Below, in pieces: positions 35,602-43,311 of a stretch of 64,000 nucleotides of DNA; positions within the stretch are counted from its first letter, which is position 1, and the number at the start of each line of letters is the position of its first letter. This DNA is from an uncultured Lachnospiraceae bacterium (GTDB lineage: Bacteria > Bacillota > Clostridia > Lachnospirales > Lachnospiraceae). A program made the position numbers and the translations under genes. The notes below the pieces were generated by a model, which saw only the letters and a program-made list of their open reading frames with translations, searched no databases and was not told where the DNA came from. The stretch is from NCBI GenBank assembly GCA_900317505.1, contig ONHB01000002.1, positions 1 to 64,000 on the forward strand, given 5' to 3'.

Positions 35602-35666
35602 TTTACAAAAAAGATATATTTATACTATAACCGCGCACGTAACAACATACTTAAACATTTTGTTAC
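35602..35666 (+). promoter_or_regulatory. Candidate promoter and inverted repeat before the Spo0A-C gene
   Basis: TTTACA (35602-35607) is followed after 18 bases by TATAAC (35626-35631), with TATACT overlapping at 35621. Downstream GTAACAA (35639-35645) and TTGTTAC (35660-35666) form a 7-bp inverted repeat 14 bases apart, a possible operator. Confidence 0.35.
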
Positions 35667-35711
35667 AGAAACAAGGTAAATAAATCAATTTTGTGTAAAA
35701 GGGGAAAGAAA

Positions 35712-36107
35712 ATGATAATGATAGAAGAATCGACACAAAAAATTGGTCTGGAAAGGTACGTGACTAAAATTATGCTGGATCTGGGTGTTCCGGCGCACCT
35801 GAAAGGATATCACTACATACGTGAGGCAATTTTATTGTCAGAGCAGGATATGGAGGTTGTCAGTAGTGTGACCAAGCTGTTGTATCCGGAAATTGCCAGA
35901 TCATATAAAACAACCTCTCAAAAAGTGGAAAGAGCGATCAGAAACGCCATTGAAGTTTCGTGGAATAGGGGAAACACGGATACGATGGAAGAACTGTTCG
36001 GCTATTCCAGTGCGGGAGGAAAAAACAGACCTACTAACAGTGAATATATTGCGAGAATTGCAGATAAGATACGATTGGATTTGAGAACGCAGATATTGGC
36101 ATCGTAA
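35712..36107 (+). CDS. Free-standing Spo0A C-terminal DNA-binding domain protein
   Basis: 131 residues from the ATG at 35712, which has AAAGGGGA six bases upstream. Almost the whole length matches the Spo0A effector domain: LDLGVPAHLKGYHYIREAI, VTKLLYPEIARSYKTTSQ, VERAIRNAIEVSWNRGN (recognition helix region), ELFGYSS and RPTNSEYIARIADK. There is no receiver domain, so it cannot be switched by phosphorylation like Spo0A. It is single in its transcript, bounded by terminators on both sides, and sits inside the glycan locus. It probably regulates surface genes by binding Spo0A-like sites, either on its own or in competition with Spo0A; inference. Confidence 0.88.
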   Translation: MIMIEESTQKIGLERYVTKIMLDLGVPAHLKGYHYIREAILLSEQDMEVVSSVTKLLYPEIARSYKTTSQKVERAIRNAIEVSWNRGNTDTMEELFGYSSAGGKNRPTNSEYIARIADKIRLDLRTQILAS

Positions 36108-36125
36108 AGATTTGGTCAAAACAAG

Positions 36126-36164
36126 AGGATTTGGAAGCGCGCGGTTGTTCCAAATCCTTTTTTT
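36126..36164 (+). terminator. Intrinsic terminator after the Spo0A-C gene
   Basis: An 11-bp perfect stem AGGATTTGGAA/TTCCAAATCCT (36126-36136 and 36148-36158) with an 11-base GC-rich loop, followed by a run of T bases. Confidence 0.88.
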
Positions 36165-36269
36165 TGCATTAAAACTATGATAATAAATCTACAGATAGGA
36201 ACTTGCTAAGAATCATGCCTTGCGGTACAATAAATAAGTAAAGGAAAATAACTTGAAGCGTTATTTTTA

Positions 36270-36298
36270 TATTGTTAAAATACTATAATAAAACAATA
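36270..36298 (+). promoter_or_regulatory. -10 element inside an inverted repeat, upstream of neuB-like gene
   Basis: TATTGTT (36270-36276) and AACAATA (36292-36298) are reverse complements, and a perfect TATAAT (36284-36289) lies between them; only a poor -35 (TTATTT at 36261) is present. AAAATAAC/GTTATTTT (36245-36252 and 36260-36267) form a further AT-rich stem just upstream. A repressor bound at the repeat would cover the -10. Confidence 0.45.
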
Positions 36299-36320
36299 AT
36301 ATATAAAAAGGAAAACAACA

Positions 36321-37202
36321 ATGGCAAATAAAGAAATTAAAATCGGAGATTATCTGATCAATGAAACCAGCCGGCCGTATATGATCGCCGAGATCGGTAT
36401 TAACCACAATGGTGATATCAATATTGCCAAGAAACTGATTGATGCAGCCAATGCAACAGGCTGGAACAATGTAAAATTCCAAAAAAGGACACCGGAGCTT
36501 GCAGTTCCGGAAGCACAGAAAAATGTCATGAGAGAGACCCCATGGGGTACGATGACATATCTGGAGTACAAATACCGTGTAGAGTTTGAAAAGCCGGAAT
36601 ATGACATTATTGATGCATACTGCAAGGATAAAGGAATGACCTGGAGTGCATCTCCGTGGGATATGCCCAGTCTGGAATTTTTATTAAAATATGACGTTCC
36701 CTATATTAAAGTAGCGAGTGCATCCAACGGAAGAGATGAGATGATCAGTGAGGCAGCCAGATCCGGCAAACCGATCATCCTGTCAACCGGAATGACAACG
36801 ATGGAAGAGATCGATCATGCAGTTGAAGTACTGGAAAAATATGGTCATGGAGATTATATCCTGCTTCATACCAACAGCGCTTATCCTGCACCAACCAAGG
36901 ATCTCAACCTCCGTATGATCGAGACACTCCGCAAGCGTTTTGACTGCCTGGTAGGTTATAGCGGACATGAGGCCAATATGGAGCCCACGATTGCGGCGGC
37001 AGTACTCGGAGCCTGCGTGATTGAGCGTCATGTGACCCTGTCACATGATATGTGGGGCAGTGACCAAAAGGCCAGCCTTGAGGTTCACGCGATGGATATG
37101 CTCAATAAGCGTATACAGAGTGTTTATGATGCACTCGGTACGGGCGTGAAATACATGTCAGAAAGTGAAGCTGCGCAGAGAAAGAAACTGCGTACAGTAT
37201 AA
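36321..37202 (+). CDS. NeuB-family (sialic-acid-synthase-like) enzyme without SAF domain
   Basis: 293 residues forming one TIM barrel: MIAEIGINHNGDINIAKKLI, VKFQKRTPE, ASPWDMPSLEFL, PYIKVASASNGRDEMI, LLHTNSAYPAP and VGYSGHEANME are the NeuB/PseI blocks. The end ERHVTLSHDMWGSDQKASLE is the MWGSDQ-type subgroup. NeuB and PseI normally carry a C-terminal antifreeze-like SAF domain and are about 340-350 residues; here it is absent. It condenses PEP with an N-acyl hexosamine to a nonulosonic acid, or a related reaction. No neuA, neuC or Pse/Leg genes lie nearby. AAAAGGAAAA precedes the ATG, and the gene is monocistronic. Confidence 0.83.
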   Translation: MANKEIKIGDYLINETSRPYMIAEIGINHNGDINIAKKLIDAANATGWNNVKFQKRTPELAVPEAQKNVMRETPWGTMTYLEYKYRVEFEKPEYDIIDAYCKDKGMTWSASPWDMPSLEFLLKYDVPYIKVASASNGRDEMISEAARSGKPIILSTGMTTMEEIDHAVEVLEKYGHGDYILLHTNSAYPAPTKDLNLRMIETLRKRFDCLVGYSGHEANMEPTIAAAVLGACVIERHVTLSHDMWGSDQKASLEVHAMDMLNKRIQSVYDALGTGVKYMSESEAAQRKKLRTV

Positions 37203-37261
37203 CGATGTGGTATCGACCGGTTAAAAGATAAATATATCAGAAATATGAGTTCATTTATTAC

Positions 37262-37310
37262 GGCTGTCTTTTCTATCGATGAAAGACAGAAAAGACAGCC
37301 AGATCATTTT
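37262..37310 (+). terminator. Hairpin terminator after the neuB-like gene
   Basis: GGCTGTCTTTT (37262-37272) pairs with AAAAGACAGCC (37290-37300); an alternative inner pairing with AAAGACAG at 37282 also exists. The tail is AGATCATTTTTG. A near-palindrome, TGCACG-TT-CGTGCA, follows at 37318-37331. Confidence 0.65.
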
Positions 37311-37412
37311 TGTTTCATGCACGTTCGTGCAAAAATTCCAAGTATTTTATTATAAAATTTTTTGAAATACATTTTAATTGTGTATTTTATTATTGTTTTT
37401 TAAAATAAAAAA

Positions 37413-37430
37413 GCAACTAAAAATAGTTGC
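37413..37430 (+). promoter_or_regulatory. Palindromic operator candidate of the HicAB module
   Basis: GCAACTA (37413-37419) and TAGTTGC (37424-37430) are exact reverse complements around AAAA, 26 bases before the toxin ATG and between the AT-rich promoter region and the ribosome site AAAGGAG. Toxin-antitoxin operons are usually repressed by their antitoxin at such palindromes, and the downstream HicB ends in an apparent ribbon-helix-helix domain. Confidence 0.5.
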
Positions 37431-37455
37431 AAATTAAAAAAAAAGGAGTATACTA

Positions 37456-37713
37456 ATGAGTAAAGCACAGAAACTAATCGAAAAATTTCTGAAACAAGGT
37501 AACGATTTTGAATATGATGATCTGGTCGCTATGTTAAATTATTTTGGATATGAGGAAGCCAAAATCGGAAAAACAACCGGATCAGCCGTATGTTTTGTGA
37601 ATAAAAAACTGGGTTCGAAAATTCGATTTCACAAACCGCATCCCGAACATTATATCAAGAAATATTTAATGAAGCAGATCAAGGACTCGCTGGAGAAAGA
37701 AGGTTTAATATGA
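37456..37713 (+). CDS. hicA: HicA family toxin (mRNA interferase)
   Basis: 85 residues. DFEYDDLVAMLNYFGYEEAK, KTTGSAVCFVNKK and IRFHKPHPEHYIKKYLMKQI match the HicA double-stranded-RNA-binding-like fold, with the histidine near FHKPHP in the position expected for catalysis. HicA cleaves mRNA when freed from its antitoxin. AAAAGGAG lies eight bases before the ATG. The stop overlaps the antitoxin start by four bases. The slightly longer histidine-proline motif is typical of the Firmicute and Bacteroidetes subgroup. Confidence 0.85.
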   Translation: MSKAQKLIEKFLKQGNDFEYDDLVAMLNYFGYEEAKIGKTTGSAVCFVNKKLGSKIRFHKPHPEHYIKKYLMKQIKDSLEKEGLI

Positions 37714-38048
37714 AAAATTATTTGGAGTATAAAGGGTATCTGGGTACTGTGGAGTATTCAGGAGAAGACGACTGTTTATATGGAAAGGTAATGGGAATTA
37801 AAGGCTTGATTTCATATGAAGGGGACAGCCTGACACAATTAAAGGCTGATTTTCATCAAGCGGTAGATGACTATCTGGAAATGTGCGTCGAGAAAAAAGT
37901 GTCGCCGGAAAAAGCATTTAAAGGAAGTTTTAATATCCGGATCGGGGCAGATCTGCACAGGGATCTGGCATTGAAAGCGCAGGAAAAAAATATGTCAATT
38001 AATTCTTTTATTAAGGTAGTGCTGCAGAAAGAGGTAGCCAGTATATAA
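37710..38048 (+). CDS. hicB: HicB family antitoxin
   Basis: 112 residues. The N-terminal domain (YLGTVEYSGEDDCLYGKVMG, ISYEGDSLTQLKADFHQAV) is the RNase-H-like HicB fold that covers the toxin. The C-terminal part (GSFNIRIGADLHRDLALKA, MSINSFIKVVL) is a ribbon-helix-helix DNA-binding domain that would repress the operon at the upstream palindrome. Translation is coupled to the toxin. It ends one base from the stop of the opposing sugar transferase gene. Confidence 0.88.
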   Translation: MKNYLEYKGYLGTVEYSGEDDCLYGKVMGIKGLISYEGDSLTQLKADFHQAVDDYLEMCVEKKVSPEKAFKGSFNIRIGADLHRDLALKAQEKNMSINSFIKVVLQKEVASI

Positions 38049-38049
38049 A

Positions 38050-39486
38050 TTATTTCGCACCTCTTTTGCATAATACAACACCGAAAGTCTTTAATAATAT
38101 CTTAATATCAAGTCCCAATGACCAGTGATCGATATAATGCAGATCCAGTCGCAGCACATCTTCAAAGTCTGTGATGTCGCTTCTGCCACTGACCTGCCAA
38201 AGTCCGGTAAGCCCCGGTTTGATGCTCAGGCGCCGGCGGTACTGAAGCTTGTACTGGATGTATTCGTCAGGTGTAGGCGGTCGTGTGCCGATCAGACTCA
38301 TCTGTCCGATCAGGATATTGTAAAATTGTGGCAGTTCATCCAGACTTGTCTGGCGAAGAAAGCGGCCAACTCTGGTAATCCTTGGATCGTTTGTTATTTT
38401 AAACATTGGTCCTTTCATTTCATTTTCATTAAGCAAATCTATCTTTTTTTCATCTGCATCATGATACATGGAACGAAATTTATAAATAGTAAATTCTCTT
38501 CCGTTTAATCCAATCCTTTTCTGTTTATAGAAGACAGGTCCGGGAGAATCAGTCTTTATAGCAAGTGCAATCAAAGGCGTTACGGTTATTGTAAATAATA
38601 TTCCAATCAGGGATCCGAGAATATCCATCATGCGCTTGACAGCAATACGATGAAAATCATAATCGGCAAGGCTGTATGTCATAACAGACAGTCCGGCATA
38701 GGAATCGATTGTTTTGTGTGAGATCAGGTGGTCATAGGGGTCGATGCTCACATGAACAACAATTCCAGCCATTTCGAATTTGCGGATCATTTTTCCGAGC
38801 TCTGTGTTGTTGTAAGAGGGCAGATAAATTAAAACCTCATCTATCACTGATTGTGAAAGAATATCATAAAGATTGGTTTTGGATGCAATCACAGGAACCC
38901 CTTCGTATATAAGGGAGGAATCATCAAGGACGGTTTTTTCGGTATCAACCAGTGCCAGAGCCGTGATTTCATGTGCCCATTCTGCATTGGATCTGATGAA
39001 TGGAAGCAGCTTGCCGATAAAATGTGATTCTGTAACGATCATCATTTTCAGACTTCCGGAAGAACGCATATAAACGTGCTTTAAAAATATTCTTACCAAA
39101 AAATGGAAAAAATAAGTAAATACAAAATTGTAAACCAAAAAGTAAATAAACGCAAGGCGTGAAAAGTCTTGTGCATTCTGTGTTAAAAACAAAATTAAGC
39201 CTAAACCTGCGCCAATCAGAAAATCATACTTTATGACAAAGAAAAATTCTGCAAACTGATTTCTGGTCAGAAAATTGTGATTCAGATTTAAAAATAAATA
39301 GGAAAAAGTGCAAAGTAAAATGGCAAAAGATAATACCAGATGGTAATATTGTGGGTTCTTATGAAAATCAGAAAGAATGCCACGAGTAATAAAAGCCAGT
39401 GCATAAGAAAGGCAAATTGCCAGAATATCTGAAAAAATCAATATGTAATTTTGAAGAACAAACTGCTTTTGTGTATTTGTGTTCAT
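38050..39486 (-). CDS. Initiating polyprenyl glycosylphosphotransferase (sugar transferase, WbaP/CpsE-like)
   Basis: 478 residues. Four or five N-terminal membrane helices, a CoA-binding-like middle domain (MMIVTESHFIGKLLPF, VIDEVLIYLPSY), then the bacterial sugar transferase domain: KRMMDILGSLIGILF, GPVFYKQKRIGLNGR, FTIYKFRSMYHDAD, SLDELPQFYNILIGQMSLIG with the catalytic DE pair, and KPGLTGLWQVSGRS. It transfers a sugar-1-phosphate from a UDP-sugar to undecaprenyl phosphate, the first step of a repeat unit. AGAGG precedes the ATG. It is the first of two such enzymes in the window. It probably shares a transcript with the acyltransferase gene 112 bases upstream on the same strand. Confidence 0.92.
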   Translation of the reverse strand: MNTNTQKQFVLQNYILIFSDILAICLSYALAFITRGILSDFHKNPQYYHLVLSFAILLCTFSYLFLNLNHNFLTRNQFAEFFFVIKYDFLIGAGLGLILFLTQNAQDFSRLAFIYFLVYNFVFTYFFHFLVRIFLKHVYMRSSGSLKMMIVTESHFIGKLLPFIRSNAEWAHEITALALVDTEKTVLDDSSLIYEGVPVIASKTNLYDILSQSVIDEVLIYLPSYNNTELGKMIRKFEMAGIVVHVSIDPYDHLISHKTIDSYAGLSVMTYSLADYDFHRIAVKRMMDILGSLIGILFTITVTPLIALAIKTDSPGPVFYKQKRIGLNGREFTIYKFRSMYHDADEKKIDLLNENEMKGPMFKITNDPRITRVGRFLRQTSLDELPQFYNILIGQMSLIGTRPPTPDEYIQYKLQYRRRLSIKPGLTGLWQVSGRSDITDFEDVLRLDLHYIDHWSLGLDIKILLKTFGVVLCKRGAK

Positions 39487-39598
39487 GAAGACCTCTTTGC
39501 TTTCTTTATGATAGAAATTATAGCAAGAATAGCAAGAAAAACAACTAAATCTAAAAGTGTCCGTGAAAAAATTGTATGTCCTGCAATGACCAACAAAA

Positions 39599-40639
39599 TT
39601 ACAAATCCTTTTTGCATTTTTGATCCATGTAAGTTGTTATTTCGTCAAATATTAGGGCAATAAAAATTGTACATATAAAAGATACAACAAAACAAAAATA
39701 TGGATGTCGAGATATATTTGTTATATGTTTCAAGACAGACATTGGTAATCGTTGCAATATGTATAAGCTGAATACATGAGAACCGAAAAATTGCAATAAA
39801 TTATTTTGAATTTGAATCTTCATTGTTAGCACAACAACGAGAAGAGAGAATGATATTGCCCATCCGGAATAAAACCAGACATTGGTGTTGAGGGTGAAGA
39901 ATTTATAATAGCCATACAATAATAACAATATACAGCCCCAATAAATACATTCCTTCTTCATGACAAATTTTTCAATATATTGTTCATACAGACAGTAAAA
40001 TACACCTAACGGATAACATAAAATTGTGTTATACCAATATGCATCCTTCCATATGCTTAACGTACACATATAGAGTACACACAGAATTATAAGAAGAGAA
40101 AGGAAATAAAGATATTTTCCTTTTTTGGCAAAGAGAAGAAATGATACATATGTCATTAAATATAAAGAAATGACAGCCAGTATATACCAATTACTATTGC
40201 CGATACTATCCCAGCACAAAAAGGATAATAGGATTTGTTTTAATGTAAAAGAGGATCTGAAAATGATTCCTAATAATAAAAAGAGTGACACTGCCAGATC
40301 AAAATGTAAAAGTAATCTGAATGCCTTTTTGGGAAGTGAATGGATATATTCCAATCCTTTCTTTTGAATTTTTTTCATTACACCATATCCGGAATAAAAA
40401 AGAAACATTGTGACAATCAATTGCCCCAGGGCTGAATTTAAACATTTGGCAAAATTGTCATAGGAACTCTGTAAGTCAACATATTGCAGATAATGACGGA
40501 TAAATATAAGAATTACAAAAATACCTTTTATGTTTGTTGTTTTATCTATTGAAAGATGGTCTTTAAAGAAAGTCCCTTCTTTTGCAAAAGATATGCCAGA
40601 AATACAAAATATAAAAAATAGAAAGATAATGATTGTCAT
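39599..40639 (-). CDS. Acyltransferase-3 like membrane protein
   Basis: 346 residues with about ten membrane segments. TTNIKGIFVILIFIRHYLQY is the acyltransferase-3 opening with the catalytic-type histidine after the first conserved helix; TMFLFYSGYGVMKKIQKKG and GNSNWYILAVISLYLM follow. Base composition is noticeably more AT-rich than the genes before 30 kb. It would O-acetylate or O-acylate an exported glycan. GGGG lies about five bases before the ATG, and an extended -10 stands 67 bases upstream. It heads the minus-strand transcript that includes the sugar transferase. Confidence 0.78.
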   Translation of the reverse strand: MTIIIFLFFIFCISGISFAKEGTFFKDHLSIDKTTNIKGIFVILIFIRHYLQYVDLQSSYDNFAKCLNSALGQLIVTMFLFYSGYGVMKKIQKKGLEYIHSLPKKAFRLLLHFDLAVSLFLLLGIIFRSSFTLKQILLSFLCWDSIGNSNWYILAVISLYLMTYVSFLLFAKKGKYLYFLSLLIILCVLYMCTLSIWKDAYWYNTILCYPLGVFYCLYEQYIEKFVMKKECIYWGCILLLLYGYYKFFTLNTNVWFYSGWAISFSLLVVVLTMKIQIQNNLLQFFGSHVFSLYILQRLPMSVLKHITNISRHPYFCFVVSFICTIFIALIFDEITTYMDQKCKKDL

Positions 40640-40705
40640 ATTTCCCCACCCAAGATTGATTTAATGACTGAATATATTACAAAAGTATATCACATATATG
40701 GGCAC

Positions 40706-40714
40706 ATTATAGCA
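40706..40714 (-). promoter_or_regulatory. Extended -10 promoter in the divergent region
   Basis: On the minus strand TGC-TATAAT (40714-40706) is a strong extended -10 for the acyltransferase/sugar transferase transcript. GCACATT (40702-40708) and AATGTGC (40730-40736) form an inverted repeat that overlaps it. No clear -35 was found, and no convincing promoter for the plus-strand gene at 40823. Confidence 0.55.
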
Positions 40715-40822
40715 TATTTTGAAAGAAAAAATGTGCATAAATTGTGATGCTGGGGTAAAATAAAATAAGTAACAGATAAATTACGCAAAGGTATTTGTAA
40801 ATCAAATATTAAGAGGGAAACA

Positions 40823-42427
40823 ATGATAAGTCATTTTTGGAAAAAAATCCGGGCCAAAAGCATAGCTTTCTGGTTTATATACATAGTTATTCTTTTGTAT
40901 TCTGTTATGAATGATCTGCATTTTTTCGATTTTACATATGCGGATACGGGATCTTATTATGAAGCATCGGGGAATCCTTATGCGAAAATGTTTTATTTTA
41001 CATTAAAGACTGCCTTTGCTGTACTGTTATATTTTTTTATGAATATGATAAGCAGGGGATTTACGGCAGTCAGAAATAAAAATCGTGACAGCCGGCGACG
41101 CCTGATATTTGTGCTGATTATTATGATTGTATACATTATTTTTCTGATTTTGTGTTGGCCGGGAGTGTGGTGGTGCAGTGGCGCCGATGAATTTAAGATG
41201 GTTGATTTTATCTCGCATTTGCAGGTTCAGTATCATCAGGGCTTTATGCTGTCCTTGTTTTATTTTTTTGCCTTTATGATTTATCCCAATCCGGTATCGG
41301 TTGTCATTTTGCAAATGCTGCTGGGAAGCATTTTGCTGGGCACTATACTTGCCGACTGGTGGAAAAACAGACATCATATTTCGGTGGTTATTATAGCCTG
41401 TATCATATTTTCACCATGTGGTCTGTATTTTGCACTTTATCCGATGCGGGCATATCTTACGGCTTTATTTTTGATTTACTTCATTTATCAGTACCGGAAT
41501 ATCCGCAACAGAAATTCCGCTGACAAAAAAGAATGGATAAAGCTGGTTATAACCGGATGTCTGGTTGTCAATTTCAGGATTGAAATGATGATTTTAATTG
41601 TTGTGCTTCCGTTCTTGATGTGGGAAAAGGCAAGAATGCATGATAAAAAGTATTTGAGGCTGATTGGAGAGTGCGTGCTTATACTTTGCCTGTCTGTCTG
41701 TTGTGTTTCCTGCTGGAACAAACTGGGAAATCAGTCAAATTCCATGAGTCACAATTTATTATCATTTACATCTCCGATGGGAGAGATTTTTGCCCGGCAT
41801 TATGAAGAAATTGATGTTGAAGATCTGGCGATATTGGATCAGTTTTTTGATATCAGCAAGATGAGGGAGGAGCACCTGAATCCGGATAATGTATTGAAGT
41901 ATAATGGATATGAGAGGCTGAATTATCCGGGGGCGAGTTATGCTTACACAGCAGGAGATTGCCGTCAGGTGAAAAAAACAATTGCAAAGCTGCTTTTAAA
42001 ATATCCCGATATTTATCTGCAAAATAAGATTCTGTTGGCAAAAAGGACATTTGGCCTGGATGGAGAAGGGGATAATAAGTATCGGTTTCCGGAGGAGATC
42101 AGGCCGGAGCGGATTGCGTACTTATTTAAGCAGATTGCCCCGGCACTGGCTGACTGGATAAAAAATAAACTGGCAGGATCATTTCGGATTGGTAAGGTAC
42201 GGATGTTCCCTGTGTTTTATGCGATGTGGGTGCCTTTTGTATTGTTGCTGGTTGATTTGATTTATGCTCTTTTTAGAAGAAATGTTAAGCTTATTGTATT
42301 GAGAATTATGGTTATTATGATGTTTCTGGCGGTCTTTATGACGGCCATGCATCCATACACCATGTATTATTTTGCACCCTGTATGGCAGCATGGTTTGTT
42401 TTGCTGCCGGTTTCCCGTGATAAGTGA
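40823..42427 (+). CDS. Large polytopic membrane protein, possible GT-C transferase
   Basis: 534 residues with about a dozen membrane segments. LCWPGVWWCSGADEFKMVDF carries acidic residues in the loop after an early helix, laid out like the loop SYPGYFMSDDTIIFG of the protein at 19.1-20.7 kb; FALYPMRAYLTALFL has the counterpart of its FRPVLYAPF. A large outside loop (about 300-420) precedes the last helices. The two are probably distant members of one DUF6020-like GT-C group, a family assignment I cannot confirm by eye. AGAGGG lies six bases before the ATG. It stands between a divergent promoter region and the ABC exporter genes. Confidence 0.65.
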   Translation: MISHFWKKIRAKSIAFWFIYIVILLYSVMNDLHFFDFTYADTGSYYEASGNPYAKMFYFTLKTAFAVLLYFFMNMISRGFTAVRNKNRDSRRRLIFVLIIMIVYIIFLILCWPGVWWCSGADEFKMVDFISHLQVQYHQGFMLSLFYFFAFMIYPNPVSVVILQMLLGSILLGTILADWWKNRHHISVVIIACIIFSPCGLYFALYPMRAYLTALFLIYFIYQYRNIRNRNSADKKEWIKLVITGCLVVNFRIEMMILIVVLPFLMWEKARMHDKKYLRLIGECVLILCLSVCCVSCWNKLGNQSNSMSHNLLSFTSPMGEIFARHYEEIDVEDLAILDQFFDISKMREEHLNPDNVLKYNGYERLNYPGASYAYTAGDCRQVKKTIAKLLLKYPDIYLQNKILLAKRTFGLDGEGDNKYRFPEEIRPERIAYLFKQIAPALADWIKNKLAGSFRIGKVRMFPVFYAMWVPFVLLLVDLIYALFRRNVKLIVLRIMVIMMFLAVFMTAMHPYTMYYFAPCMAAWFVLLPVSRDK

Positions 42428-42458
42428 TGGGGTGGATTTTATAATTTTTTCGGAAATC

Positions 42459-42487
42459 TTGGAATACGTGTCCAAATGTAGTACACT
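42459..42487 (+). promoter_or_regulatory. Candidate promoter of the ABC exporter operon
   Basis: TTGGAA (42459-42464), 17 bases, then TACACT (42482-42487), about 30 bases before the start codon. The match is moderate. It would start the transcript of the exporter, TagF-fusion, Stealth and TagA-like genes. Confidence 0.4.
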
Positions 42488-42516
42488 GACATTAGTATAT
42501 TTTCTGGAGGCTTAAT

Positions 42517-43299
42517 TTGAAAAGGTTTGCATCGGATATAAAAAAATACTGGGGATATATGGTATATGAGGCAAGGTCACAGTTAAAGGCTGAGGTAGCC
42601 AATTCTTATCTGAATTGGATCTGGTGGATTCTGGAGCCCTTTTGCCTGATGATGATTTACGCATTTGTTTTTGGTTTTTTGTTTAAACACAAAGAGGACA
42701 ATTACAATGTGTTTATTTTCATAGCTCTGGCATTGTGGGATAATTTTAACCGCTGCATCCGGGCATCGGTATCGATAGTGCGCAGCAATAAGTCAATTGT
42801 ATCCAAGGTATATGTACCCAAATTTGCCCTTATTATTTCCAATATCATGGTCAATACCTTTAAGATGTTCATTTGTCTTTTGATTGTATCTGCAATGCTG
42901 CTTTATCACGGAATATCAGTAGACTGGCATGTTTTACTGATTGTGCCAATTGTGGCTGATGCCGTGATTTTTACATTTGGATGCTGTTGTGTACTGGCGC
43001 ATATAGGGGTGTTTGTTGATGATATGGCCAATATTATTACCATTTTACTGAGATTTATGTTTTATCTGACAGGTGTTTTTTATAATATTAACACAAGTAT
43101 CCCCAGACCTTATTCCACAATCCTGCTAAGCTGCAATCCGATTGCTTTATTTGTCGATGCGTTGAGAAACTGTATTTTAAATCAGATGTCTCCGGACTGG
43201 AAGCTGATGGGCATATGGCTGATAATCGGATTGTTGTTATCCGCATTTGGAGTTTCCAATATTTATAAACATGAAAATACATATGTAAAAGTTATATGA
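42517..43299 (+). CDS. ABC polysaccharide/teichoic acid exporter permease (Wzm/TagG-like)
   Basis: 260 residues with six membrane helices. LNWIWWILEPFCLMMIYAFVF is the conserved Wzm/TagG/KpsM opening, and RCIRASVSIVRSNKSIVSKVY and MFYLTGVFYNI complete the family pattern. The protein forms the channel for a lipid-linked polymer, driven by the ATPase encoded 12 bases downstream. The start is a TTG, supported by TGGAGG six bases upstream and by the natural N-terminus (KRFASDIKKYW). The pair differs from the Wzx flippase at 20.8 kb and implies a second export route. Confidence 0.9.
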   Translation: MKRFASDIKKYWGYMVYEARSQLKAEVANSYLNWIWWILEPFCLMMIYAFVFGFLFKHKEDNYNVFIFIALALWDNFNRCIRASVSIVRSNKSIVSKVYVPKFALIISNIMVNTFKMFICLLIVSAMLLYHGISVDWHVLLIVPIVADAVIFTFGCCCVLAHIGVFVDDMANIITILLRFMFYLTGVFYNINTSIPRPYSTILLSCNPIALFVDALRNCILNQMSPDWKLMGIWLIIGLLLSAFGVSNIYKHENTYVKVI

Positions 43300-43311
43300 T
43301 CGAGGATGAAA

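Noticed and set aside
37318-37331. Near-palindrome TGCACGTTCGTGCA.
   Set aside because: Its centre is mismatched and it lies just after a terminator, far from any start; no function assigned.
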